Below are positions 12,481 through 24,310 of a stretch of 64,000 bases of DNA, in pieces. The notes under the pieces are model-generated. The model had not been told where the DNA came from. It searched no databases and saw only the letters and a list, made by a program, of their open reading frames with translations. Where the stretch lies: contig NW_024465369.1 of the NCBI RefSeq assembly GCF_017591425.1, forward strand, positions 28,563,001 to 28,627,000, written 5' to 3'. How positions within the stretch are numbered: the stretch's first letter is position 1; each line of letters opens with the position of its first letter. The position numbers and the translations under genes are program-made. This DNA is from Ochotona curzoniae (lineage: Eukaryota > Chordata > Mammalia > Lagomorpha > Ochotonidae).

Positions 12481-13264
12481 TGGCAGTACCAGTCATTGAT
12501 ATTTCATAGTCTTAGAACATAAACAAAGTGAACTAGCTAATGAAGAAATGAAAACCCTTTATAGCTATTAAGAACTGGAGAAAAATATTTATATTACATC
12601 CTATATTGCATGTTTTTTTCCAGAAATAAATGATTAATACATTTATGATACATTTAAATTCTGAAACAGCTTTGGGTTAGCAAAATGCATTACAATGCAA
12701 CAGGAAAATAATATTTCAATTACATTAACAAATAATAATACTCAGAGAAAACAATTAAAACATGATCTGAACTTTATGAACTAATGTCTTAGTCTTAATG
12801 AGGCTCGTTTTTCCATTTTCCTGCTGCTCCTTTTAGAAATCTATTTTTACTTTGGCAGGCTGTAGAAAGGAGAGGAAAAATGTTGTGAAAGTCTGTTTCA
12901 TTCACAAGATCCAGTTTTCAGGGAAAGAGCCAGAAGATTCCTGGACAGGAAACAATTAGCGTTCATTGGTACCCAATATTCAGATGACCAGATGGTTTAA
13001 ATAAAATTTAGTAAAAAAAAAAAGTGATACATGAAATTTACTAAATTTGTGAATGAAACATCAAACTTATAAGAGACAAAAAGTAATTCTCAAGAACAAA
13101 GGAAGGAGGAAGCTAGGAACAGCGTACTGTAAGGGGACATTGCAGCTGTCGCTGCTTCAGCATGGTGGCTCATCTCAGTAAACAGAGGATTATCACACCT
13201 TATTGAGATGTAATAAACACACAATCCAGTTAGAAAACCACACCATGCAAGTACAAGCTCAGAC
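12481..13264. other. Unique AT-rich intergenic DNA
   Basis: No repeat or gene recognised between the two GC-rich elements. Confidence 0.35.
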
Positions 13265-14385
13265 AAATGTATTTTTTTAAATTTTATTTTTATTTATTTT
13301 GACAATTTTCACATAGTTAATTAGGGTAAAAAGGTTCAAGGGCTACAGGAAAGTGAATAAGACTAGTATTTTTTCCATATTGTTTCCTTCATATTTAAAG
13401 GGGGTATTAAGGGAGAAGGCCCACTCAGTTTCCCACCCTCCCCAGGTCCCAGATGTAGGGCATGCTCTGAGGTTCTTGTTCAAATGGTTTTGATATTTCA
13501 ACAGTTATGAATTACTGCCAATCTTGCCACTCCAAGCATGATGAGATCTTTGAAAAATCCACTGATTGACATAGTCCATCATAGCTGAGATGGTTGGTTG
13601 ACCTGTTCTTTCTTCTCTCTTTTCTTGGCTGGGGTTCTGAGTCCAGCATTTAGATTAGGAAGATCTCCAAAGAAACTTCTTTTATGTGCTAGCAAGTACA
13701 GGGCCCGGCACAGTCCATCGCCCTGATCAGCTGGTGGTTGTAATTGCTGGATTGGTTCTGTTTTCACTCCTGATTTCCACTAGAACCAATGGGTGTTGCA
13801 GCCCAGCCTGGTTCTGCCCAGCACATACTTGGCCCTCACATAAACCAGTGGGAGCTGCAGCCTAGTTGGAGTGACCCACAATAACCCCCACCAGGCCCAC
13901 CCCCTACCCTGGATTGCCAGTATGTGTAGCAGTAATCCAGTCTGTCCCACACCCCATTCCACCCCAGCCACTGTCTTAATTTTATGTCCTCCCGTGGAAG
14001 TGGTAACCCAAAAGGGATGAGCCCACTATTTCCCTCCCAGGCCTCTCCCACTCCCAGATTCCATCTGATGCTGTGGCTAAGCCCAAACAACCCTGGCCCA
14101 CTCTAATTTTGTTTGCACCAGTAGGAATAATCAGCCCAGCCCAGCTTTTCCCTGGTCCAGGTCACATGAGGCGCACAGGTGTTGTAGCCCTGCCTAGTCT
14201 GGTCTGCCCCCATCCCAGCCTAAGCTCTCCTGCGGAAGTAGCTGTCCAGCAAAGGAACCGCCGACCCCCCCCCCCCAATCCCCTGCCAGCTCTACCCCCT
14301 CCCTTCCTTGTTCTCAGGCTGGTTGGGCACTGTGGTCCCTTCTGGTACAGGCAACCTCATCTTGGCATTACGTATTGTGCATTAG
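13265..14385 (-). mobile_element. Composite L1-like element, 3'-UTR-like head plus GC-rich array
   Basis: T-rich start, a head (13400-13700) related to 5500-5690 (e.g. GGGAGAAG, CCCAGGT, TTTGATATTTC), then GC-rich 13770-14340 with repeated GTGGG(T/A)G-TGCAGCC-AGCC units. It lacks the 88-bp array of the 10840-12480 copy. A poly(C) run of 14 lies at 14264-14277. Confidence 0.5.
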
Positions 14386-14914
14386 TCATTGTTGCGACCA
14401 AAAATGTATTTTCAATACCCTATGCCCTTCTAAGTCAAAATCTTCCAAAAGTCAACACTTTTATTATTCTATTATCATAAACTTTTGCCTGTTATTGAAC
14501 TTTATACCTTAATTCACACATTGTCATCATTGTCCAGATTCTTCTGTTCACCAATGTGTGAAATTCTCCATGATGTTTTTAGTAAGCTGTCTTATTTTAC
14601 TTCTAGTGTTATATCACTATATTTATTCTTCTTCATTTAACTGAATAAGTTGTTTCATATTAGATTCCTGAGAATGTACTATCTATAAAAATTGGTATTT
14701 TATGGCTATAAATATACATAGGTGTGTGAATGTGTCTATATAAATATATAAATATACACACATAGATATTCACAAACATGTGTATGTGTCTACATATACA
14801 TATACATATGTTTGTGATTATCTTTTTCTATGACCAGTATCATTTCTCTGGACGTTTATAATTAATATACATACAGGCAGGTATATTCTCAAACATATGT
14901 ACACATTTATAGTC
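14386..14914. repeat. AT-rich stretch with TATA/CACA simple repeats
   Basis: 14700-14815 is a degenerate mix of TATA, TGTG and CACA tracts; the rest is unique AT-rich DNA. Confidence 0.5.
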
Positions 14915-15185
14915 TTTTTTAGGCTTTGAATGGGAGAAAAATCTTCCATCCATTGGTTCATTCTCCAGATGGTTGAAATTGCTCTTGAAGTCCTGAGTCA
15001 AGAGCTTTTTCTGTCTCCTACATGGGTGGTAGTGGCCTAAACACTTGGGCCATCTTTGATTGCTTTTCTGGGACAATTAGCAAACTAACTGGCTGAAAGT
15101 GGGAGCAACCAGAACTTGAGCTAGCACAAATAGGATGTTGGCATTGAAGATGGCTGTCTTAATGCCTTACAACCACGGTCCCCAG
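14915..15185 (-). mobile_element. Old SINE, antisense
   Basis: Diverged antisense copy: GAGAAAAATCTTCCATCCATTGG, TTGGGCCATC, GGTCCCC at its head. Confidence 0.65.
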
Positions 15186-15224
15186 ATTTTTAGTTATGAT
15201 ATGTGGCTATTTGACAAAAACAGT

Positions 15225-16074
15225 TGTTATTGCCAGTCTTTTCAAAAATTCTGATGAGTGTGAATTTATGCTTTTTTTCTGTTTGAATTTGTGCTTCTTC
15301 AATGCATAACCAAACCCAGTAAGAAACAAAGCTTGATATCTCAATGTATTTAATAGCCTGTAATTTTCATGATAGAGGTTTTTCATATTTTTGGTCAAAT
15401 TAATTCCAAGATGTTAAGTTGTTGTAGCTATTGTGAGTTGTAATGCTAATACAAGTTATTTCTCAACTATTTCATTGTTTTATGCAAAGTCTACTGATTT
15501 TTCTGTTGATTTTATATTCTGAAAATTTACCAAAATATGAATTTCAATAGTCTTTCAGTAGAGTCATTGATTTCTCCCTATGGAGGGTCATGTCATTTGC
15601 AAACAAAGATTATTTGATTCCTTCATTTCCAATTTATATCCATTTCATTTCTTTCCATGATTGGCTGGAATTTACAGAACTATATTGAAAAGTAGTTATG
15701 AAAGTAGACATCCTTACCTAGTCCTGTGTATTAGTGGAATGCTTCTAAAATTTTCCTATTTAGTGTGATGCTGGCTGTGGGTTTGTCATATATTGCTTTA
15801 GTTGTGTTAATGACTGTTCTAAGCATAATTTCTTTTTTTTTAAATCATAAAAAAATGTGTAAATACAAATGCATGCAAATACAAAAACATGTAACATCAA
15901 ATGCTTTCTCTGCATCTATTGAAATAAGCATATGGTTTTCACTTTTCAACTTGATAATGTGATGTATCACATTATATTGATTTGCATACCTGCATAACAG
16001 GGATAAATCCCACTTGGTCCAGGTAGTTGATATTTCTGAAATGTTAGATTTCATTAGCTGGTATTTCTTTGTGT

Positions 16075-16120
<46 letters not shown>

Positions 16121-18320
16121 GCATTTATGTTCAGCAGGGATATTGGTCTGTAATTTTCCTTCTTGTATCTTGTTCTGATTTTGAAATTATGGTAATTTTG
16201 GTCTAATGGAAGGAGTTAGGGAGGATTCTCTGTCTCAGTTTTAAATATTTTGAGAAAATATAGAAGTAGTCATTTAAAAATTGTGGATGCCAACATCTCC
16301 TTTTTGTTTTAAATAGTCTGGCTCTCTGGCTTTGTTCACATGTAAACTTATTGCAGTTACATTTTCCTGTTGTCTAATTGATTCCTTAATCATTACACAA
16401 CACCCTTTTGTGTTTCCTTTAGTAGTCATTGCATTAAATTTTCATTTATCTGATATTAGGATGGTTAATTTGTTTGGTTTTCTGATAGCTTGGAGCATCT
16501 TTTTTTATCCTTTCTCTTTTACTCTGACTGTGTCTTTGTTGGTGATGTGTATTTTTTATAGGTGCCAGATAGATGAGTCTTAATTTTTAATCTGTCCAGG
16601 AAACCTGCATCTCTTAATTGGAGTATTCAAACTACTTATATTCAAGGTTATAATTGAAAAGTAACGAATTGGTCCTGTCATTTTCCCATAAGGTTTCATA
16701 TCTGTTGCTTAGCATTTCCTTTGTACTTTTACTAGATTTTTGGCCCTCATTTTATCATGATGATTGTCTTTCTCTTATTTCTGTGTATAACATATTCTTA
16801 CTATCATCTGTAAGGCTTTCGTAATGATAAACTCTTTCAGTTGCTATTTGCCTTGGAAAGTCTATATTTTGCCTCCATTTACAAAGAAGAGTTTTGCTGA
16901 GAACAGTTTTCTAGGTTAACAATCTTTCCTTTTATGAACTGGACTTTATCTCTCCATTTCTCTCCTAGCCTATAGAATTTCTGATGAAAATTGAGCTGTT
17001 AAACCAGTTGGAGATCCTTTGCAAATAATCTGGCATTTCTCTCATGCACATTTTGGTACTGTTCATTTATACTTTGCTGTTGAAAGTATGACAGTGTGTC
17101 ATGATGAAGCTATTTTCTAGTCATATAGGGGTGTGTGTGTGCAACATGCTTTCTGCACTTGGATCCTCCTTATTTTTCAAACCAGAGAAATTTTCTGCTA
17201 ATTCTAAACTGAATAGGACCTCTAATCTGTTTGCTATTTTAAACCCTCAGGAATTCTTAAGACAAGTGTGTTTTTGGTTCTTTGATAATATTCTATAAAT
17301 GCTGCACATGGTTCTTGGTTTTTCTAAATTTTTCCTTTTTAATATACAATTTTACAAGTATTTGTCTTTTAGCTTAGATATTCTCAGAAGATCAGTTAAG
17401 GCTTTTTGATTATTTGAATTTTTTATTAGCAATATTCCAGTTTGATATCTCTTTAGTATCTCTTTCTCCTAGTGATATTTCTCATCCATGTCATGTATGG
17501 ACTTCTTTAACTCATGAATTTGTTTCTCTGTTCTTGAGTATAATTTAACATTCAGGAGGTTTTTTTTCTAGGTATTTAATTTTTTCACATTGTAATATTA
17601 AAGTAATATGTTATTTTGGGGGTGCCATGTTGTCTTCCTTGCTCAGATTTCTTATATTTCTAGATTTGTTTTTAGGTGTGTTTGGAAACACTTGGTAGAG
17701 GTAGAGCAAGAATCCAGAGTGACATTCTAGTTAGATGTAGGCATGGTGGACCTCTATTGTTGCAGTGGAGCAGGTGTAACAGTCTCAGCTGGTACAATCT
17801 TGGCATCATTCCCTCTCTGCCAAGGTGACATATTGCCTACTGTGACTATATATCCTCCTCCCACAGACACATGTTCTTCACAAAGGATTTCTGCACTCTT
17901 TAGCGGGAACACAATACTCCCTGTGATGACCTGCCCCAGGCATTTAGTGAATTCGGAGTCTCTGAGGACAAGCTCAGAGATCACCTGTAGTTGGAGCAAT
18001 ACCCTTTGCCCTTTTGGATGGTCATAGCACACAAAGCTTCCACAATTATAGCGATAGATTCTAAGCCCTGAATTTCCACACTGCAGAAATGGCAGAGGCA
18101 TTACAGAGCCAGCTGCCTGGCCAAGAGAAGTTACACAGTGCTCCTGCACGGCACATTGAGTCCAGGTGCTGCGATAGAGGGAAGGGGAATGCCTCACAGT
18201 TCCAAGTGGGTACCCTGCTCCCTGCCCACCCTCTAGTCCAGATTCCAAGTCAGTGGGGACCCATGGATTTACTATTTTGATAAAATCCCCTGGCTGTGAG
18301 GGGTTGATGGCATCCTTCAC
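15225..18320 (-). mobile_element. Decayed L1, antisense, ORF2 through 5' end
   Basis: Antisense ORF2 text runs 15390-16300 (CATATATTGCTTTAGTTGTG, CTGCATCTATTGAAATAAGC, ATAAATCCCACTTGGTCC, TCAGCAGGGATATTGGTCTG), then endonuclease/ORF1-side text to about 17650, then a GC-richer 5' part at 17700-18320. A (TG)n tract interrupts ORF2 at 16070-16117. Most frames are broken, but a 188-codon minus-strand frame (17754-18320) stays open at the 5' end. Confidence 0.75.
16070..16117. repeat. (TG)n microsatellite
   Basis: About 24 near-perfect TG units inside the antisense L1 ORF2; likely length-polymorphic. Confidence 0.95.
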
Positions 18321-18489
18321 TCATCTTATTGAAATGGTATTTTCTTCTGCTAATCATTGGGTGCCCAGAAGGAGATGGAAAGAAAACCATGTGGTATTTT
18401 CATAGAGGTAGGTGGATATTCTGCCTGCACTAGTGCACCATGGGAACTCAGTCAGCATGCTGCATGATTTTCTCCCTCAGGCAGATTTT

Positions 18490-18735
18490 CATGACATTTT
18501 TATTGGAAAGGCAGGTCAGATCTACAGAGAGCAGGAGAGAAAGAATGAGCTTCCATCCACTGTTTCACTCCCCTAATGGCCGCAAAGGCTGGAGCTGAAC
18601 TGATCAAAATTGAATTTGTGAAGTTTTCTTCCGGGTGTCCCATGTGTCTTTGGGCCATCCTCTACTATTTTCCCAGGACACAAGCAGGGAGCTGGATGGG
18701 AAGTGGAACAGACAGGATAGTGTGCTTGCCTGTAA
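18490..18735 (-). mobile_element. SINE, antisense
   Basis: TTTTTATTGGAAAGGCAGGTC, CTTCCATCCACTGTTTCACTCCCC, GGGAGCTGGATGGGAAGTGGA; the head end is truncated. Confidence 0.8.
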
Positions 18736-18744
18736 AAATGTCAC

Positions 18745-20775
18745 TTTTCTTTTTAAAAACAGTCTTATTTTGAGAAGAGTAATATAAACAGAACAACAGA
18801 ACAGCTTTTATGCATTCCATTAGTGTAATTCCAAGAAAAGAAAATCAAATACTCTTACTCCCTTATTCACCTACAATACCCCTCTCTCCCTCCTTTCTCT
18901 TCATCAGTCTATACAAATGCATAATTTTATTTTTTGTTTTAATTTTTGGTGAGTATTTAACAGTGTTAAATAAACTGAATGTTAAGCAATTCCAATAAAA
19001 TTACATTCTCCTCCTCTCTTTCTCCTCTCTCCTGTTTTTTTTTCTCTCATTTTCCCTCTCTCCCTGACTCTTTCCTTTAAACTTTTCAGATAGCAAATTT
19101 TAGGTTTCCATCATGTAAAAGACTTAATACATTGCCAGATTAGAGGTTTAACAAATAAAAAGCAGAAAAGCACTACTTCAGTGGGAATAACAATAATTAA
19201 ATAGAAAATAACTATGTTATCCATGTGGTATATACACACCGATTCTTATGTAAACTACCATAGTTAAGTAGTTTACATCCTTAACCACAGGGTTGGTAAC
19301 AGTATAAAAACAAAGATTTATAAAGCTGTTTTTGCAGCTACACTGATACAGCCTTTTTTTGTTTGATTTTGCTTTTACGTTTTAGCTCCTACAAGTAAGG
19401 GGGTTTGTCAGTATGTCAATATTCATCTTTCTGGGTCTGCCTTATTTCACTTAATACAATATCCTTCAGTTGACTCCATCTTTTTCAAATAATACATTTT
19501 CATTTTTTTAACAGATGAATATTATTGTATATATATTTATATATATACCATATATGTGTCACTTTGGCAATATATGGACATTTTAATGATGTTGATTCTT
19601 CTAGTGCTTGAACAAAAAATATTTCATCTTTTTAAAAAATGTGTTTGGATGTCCTTTGATTTCTTTCATCAGTGTTTGATAATTTTTCTTGTAGAGCTGT
19701 TTCACTCCTCTGGCTAAATTTATTTAATTATTCTGGTTATTTTGTGGCTAATGTGAATGAAATATCTTTACTGATTTCTCTTTCTGTGAGTTCATCATTA
19801 TCATACAAAAAAAAAAAAACCACCCAGTGGTATTTATGTGTTTATTTTACAACCTGAATTTACTGAGTTGCTTTGTCAATTCTGCAGCTTTGTGGTGGAA
19901 TGTTTAGGTTCTTTTCATGTACAATAGTTTGTCATCTGCACACATAATTTGGATTTCTCTTCTCCAATTTTGATGTACTTTATTTCTTTCCACTTAATTG
20001 CTATTGCTAAAGCTTCTAGTAGTATAGTGACTGAAAGCTGCAAAAGTGAAATCTCAATCTGAGAGGAAATGTCAGCTTTTCCCCTAGTCAGTGTGGTGTT
20101 GGCTGTTGGTTTATGATCTGTAGCCTTTTTTACTTTGAGGATTGTTGCTTCTATACCTAATTTGTGAAGATTTTTATTAGGAATAGGTGTTGAATCTTCC
20201 TGAATGTTTTTTTTTCATCTATTCCGATAAACCAATGTTTTTTGTTCTTCATTTTACTAATGCGATTTATAATGCCTATTAATTTCCAAGTGTTGAACTA
20301 TCTTGCATTTCTAGAATAAATTACACTTGATTGTGTTGTATGATTTTTTATGTGGATTTGCATTCAATTTACTAATATATTTGGGAGAATCTTTTTATCT
20401 GTGTTCATCAGGAATGTAGGTCTGTAGTTTTGCATGTTGTCTTTTGTTTGGTATTAAATAATGCAAGCCTCAATAAAGAGTTAGGCAGAGTTCCATCATG
20501 CTCAAAATTTTGGAATAATTGAACAGTACTGGAGTTACTTCAGCTTTGAACATTGAGTAAAATTAAGTAGGAAGCAGTCAGGTCCTGGACTTAACTCTGA
20601 TTTTGTTTATAGAATTTTGTTTACTACATTGCTGTTATGGTACTTTTAGTTTTTCTAAATTTGCCTAATTTAATCTTGGTAGGCTATTATTAACCTAGGA
20701 ATTTATCCATTTCCTTGAGATTTTCCAATTAAATAGAAAGTAAATCTTCCCAGTAGTTTCTTTTCTTTTCTTTCT
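18745..20775 (-). mobile_element. Decayed L1, antisense, 3' UTR and ORF2
   Basis: 3'-UTR-like sequence at 18770-19000 resembles 2250-2450 (TTTTATGCATTCCAT, CTCACTCCC). ORF2 3' text appears at 19411 (TTCATCTTTCTGGGTCTGCC), an internal deletion follows, and ORF2 RT text continues to about 20720 (GTCATCTGCACACATAATTTGG, TAGGTCTGTAGTTTTGCATG). A (TC)n patch lies at 20770-20790. Confidence 0.75.
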
Positions 20776-20804
20776 CTCTCTCTCTCTCTTTTTTTGTAAG
20801 GTTT

Positions 20805-21115
20805 TTTGAAAGAACAAATTCAAATGGCTAATAGACATGAACAAAATGCTGTGGCCCCCTAGCTTTCAGGGAGATAGAAATGAAAACAACATTGAGGTTT
20901 CATCTAATTCCAATGAGATTTGTTTACATTGAGTACTGTACTAACAACACCTGCTGGCATGGATAAAAAACTGTATTATATCTACTCTACAGAATACTAC
21001 TCAGCCATTAAAAGAATGAAATTCTATCATTTACAACCAAATGGTCCCAACTAGAGACCATTGTGCTCACTGAAATAAGTCAGTCTCAAAATGACAAATA
21101 TATATTCTTTGTGAT
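20805..21115 (+). mobile_element. L1 ORF2 3'-end fragment, sense
   Basis: Sense text GAATACTACTCAGCCATTAAAAGAATGAAATTC and GTGCTCACTGAAATAAGTCAG, the usual L1 ORF2 C-terminal end; opposite in orientation to its neighbours. Confidence 0.75.
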
Positions 21116-21249
21116 ATAAGGCTGTCTCCTTGCAAAATACAGGATCAATAGCCCTTTCAATACTGTTTGTGCTACATCCCAGTAGTTTCTTATGAGCCTT
21201 TTTAAATTCAGTGGTGTTAGCTGCAATGTGTCCCTTTCTCTCTTTTTCT

Positions 21250-21700
21250 TTTTTGAAATTATTATCATTTTATGATACAGTTGCATAGGCCCTGGGATTT
21301 CCCTTACCCTCTGCTCAAGTCTCCCTGCCCCTTGCACCATGGAATTCCCCTGCATTGTTACATTAACATTCGTAAGTCCATCATTGCAGGCATGGACAAT
21401 GGCAGAGGTTCCAGCATTCCACTGTCAAGATACAGATACCAGTTTCATTGGGAGTCCATCTTTGACCCAGATGTGGAGATGTATACTGCATTGTATCCCC
21501 ACATCTGGATATGGTAGTCTCCATTACACAGTTACTATACATTCCCTTAAATTAAAAACCACAAAACAAAATCAAAAACAAGAAGAAAGGTAGAAATTTA
21601 CAACTCCATGAAGCTAAATAACATGATACTGGATATGATAGTCTCCATTACAGTTAGCATACATCTCTTAAATGAAAAGCTACAAAACAAAATCAGCAAC
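21250..21700 (-). mobile_element. L1 3'-end fragment, antisense, with partial internal duplication
   Basis: Starts ATTTTATGATACAGTTGCATAGGCCCTGGG. The block GGATATGGTAGTCTCCATTACA at 21508-21529 recurs with changes at 21631-21653, each followed by TACAAAACAAAATC-like text, so the end is partly duplicated (about 120 bp apart). Confidence 0.6.
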
Positions 21701-21919
21701 GGGAAGAAAAAAATAAATTTACAATGTCATGAAGTTAAATAACATGCTACTGAATGACTAATGCGTTGCTGAAGAAATGAAAAAAAATCAAGAAAGTTCT
21801 TGAAGAAAATGATACCACTATATGACCTATGAGTCAGGGAAGAACTTAATATGAGAAAACAAAAATGTTTTTGAAGAAATGAAACTAAAAACAGAAACAT
21901 CAAAATCCACGATATAGTT

Positions 21920-24010
21920 TATATTGATTTTTGTTGGTGGAATGTATCTCCTGTAGGCAACAAATAGTTGAGTTTTGTGTTTTTAATCCAGTCTACTGAT
22001 TTATGACGTTTGATGAGTTTAAGGTATTTACATTTAGCGTAAGTATATGTAGGTGGTTACTTGGTCCTGTCATTTTAGGAATGGGTTGCTAAATGGCTTA
22101 GTCTTCTGTTGTTGTTTTAATGGGATGTTTTTCAACATTTGCCTTTGAGTTGGTGGGTGCTTTTCCTCTTCTCTGTCAAGAGAACATTTTTAAGTATCCT
22201 TTGTAAGGCAGGTTTGGAAGAGGCATATTCTTTTAACTTTTCTTTACTGTGGAAGAATTTTATTTCCTTTTCAAAGACAAAGGAAAGCTTTGCTGGATAC
22301 ATTATGCTGGACTGACCATTTTTTTTTTTTTTGCTTTTAGTATCTGGAATATGTCACTCCATTCTCTTTTGGCCTGTAGAGAATCCTGTGAAAGATAAGC
22401 TATAAATTTAATTGCCATTCCTCTGTATGTCTATTGATCTTTTTTACATGCACACTTAAGGATCTTTTCCTTATGTTCGATTGAAGAGAGCTGGATTATC
22501 ATGTGTCGTGGTGAAGATTGCTTTTGGTCTACCCTGTTAGGAGTTCTCTGTGCCTCCTGGATGTTGTTTCCCAATTCTTTCCCCAGATTAGGGAAATTTT
22601 CATTTACTACTTAATTAATTGCATTTTAAAAACCCAGCTTCTGTTTCTGCTCCTTCTGCAATTTCCATAACTGTTATATTTGGCCTTTCAGTGGTGTCTC
22701 TTAATTCTCGAACACACTGTTTAGCCTAACCCAGCCCTGCTTCCAGCTTTTTGAATTTTTTCCCTCATTGTTACAAGAAATATCTTCCAATTCTGGGATT
22801 CTTTCTTTGCCTCATTCATTCTATTATTGAGATTTTCCACTGAAGTTTAATTTTGCTCTAATGCATTCTTCATTCCCAATAATTTGGTTTGATTTTGTTT
22901 TGGTGTTGCTATTTCCTTTGTGACATACTCCTTAAATTCCTTAAACTCCTGTATGTACCTCTCATTGTTGATTAAAAAAAAAAACTTCATAATGAGTTTT
23001 CTGAATTCCATATTCCCCATTTTCTCGAAGTATTCTTCAGTTGACTTTGAGTTTAGCAAATGCTTTTGTTCTTTTGCAGGGGAATCTCAGTATTCTTCAT
23101 TTTGCCTTTGTTATTTTGCTCTTGGTCATTGTATATTCAATTAGCAAATTCTTTTCCTTAGGGCAGGCTTCTAAGCCATGTCACTCACAGATCTATGATT
23201 CAGTTGTACTTATTGCAGTTGGTACACAGTTCTTTGTTTCCAGTTACTTATGCCACTTCCTCCGTGTGCGGCGACCAGTACAATACACTGAGCTTAGTGA
23301 GTTCACTTCCAGCTCAGCATGTGCACAACTCACCATTATCCCCGCAGTCTCGAAGCCTTTCCCACACTGTACAAAATGGTGCCTGATGTGCCACTCATAG
23401 AGCTCTTGATCTCCTGGCCATTAGGTCTGGGGGCTACCAGGACCTATTTTAGGTGGAACTTGTAGGATGCCATGTCACTGCAATTCACTGATCCAGAAAT
23501 GAGTTTGCTCCCAGCTTAGTGAATTCACAGTTCTGTCCCATAGCCTTTGCCTCTTTGCACAAAATGACACCTAGTTTGGCTCCGTTGGGTGTCTGGGATG
23601 TGAAATCCACCCTTTTCCTGCACTGCCTGTTTGGGATCTGCTGCTCTGTCTCTGCTTCTGGTTAAATCAAGCAAACACAGCAGGGCAGTCAGCTCAGTCA
23701 GGGTTCACCTTCTGAGCTGCCAGTGAACTCTCCTTCCCACCTGATTGCTGGTGGAGTTCTGGCCACCAGTGCAGTTCAGATCACTGCTGGCTGAATGCCC
23801 CTGGGATATCTGGTCACTGCAACACCATACCATTGTTTCTGCTGCTTTCCCATATCTGTCAGTCTCCAGATGCTTCTCTGCCTTCAGTCTGTCTTGTTCT
23901 ATTTCCTGGAATGTGCCCTCTCTGCTTTACCCTGGTTAATGTTTCTCCATCTGTCTAAATGTGTCCTTGTTCTATTCCACCATCCCGATTCTCTGTGATG
24001 TGTCCCTTTC
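21920..24010 (-). mobile_element. L1 5' half, antisense (ORF1 and 5' UTR side)
   Basis: 21930-22100 is ORF2/ORF1 junction text; 22140-23040 is ORF1-side text (GCTTTGCTGGATACATTATG, GTCTATTGATC). 23200-24000 is GC-richer 5' UTR with two related units of about 200 bp (GCTTAGTGAGTTCAC ... CACTGTACAAAATGG at 23290-23375; GCTTAGTGAATTCAC ... GCACAAAATGACACC at 23514-23570). Frames are broken. Confidence 0.65.
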
Positions 24011-24310
24011 AGTCTCGAATTTTGTTGAGATTGTTTTCCTTATTTTGTTACTTGGATTATAGGTTTATTTACTTTATTTTCTCAAACAACCAACTTTTTG
24101 TTGATCTGTTATTTTTGGTTTCTGTTTAATTTATTTCTGTTCTGATTTTTATTTTTTGCCTCCTGTTGATCTTGGTTTTGATTTGTTTTCTAATTCTTCA
24201 AGATGCATCCTTAGATTTTAATTTGAGGTATCTTTTTTTAATGTAAGTACTTAATGCTATAAACTACCCTCTTAATGCTGCTTTTGTTGTGTCCAACATT
24301 TTTTTTTCAA
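24011..24310 (-). mobile_element. L1 ORF2 N-terminal RT fragment, antisense
   Basis: Antisense text TCAAACAACCAACTTTTTGTTG and ATGCTATAAACTACCCTCTTAATGC, typical of the region between endonuclease and RT. Confidence 0.7.

Noticed and set aside
14264..14277. Poly(C) run
   Set aside because: A short homopolymer inside a C-rich repeat; possibly an assembly or slippage effect, no function implied.
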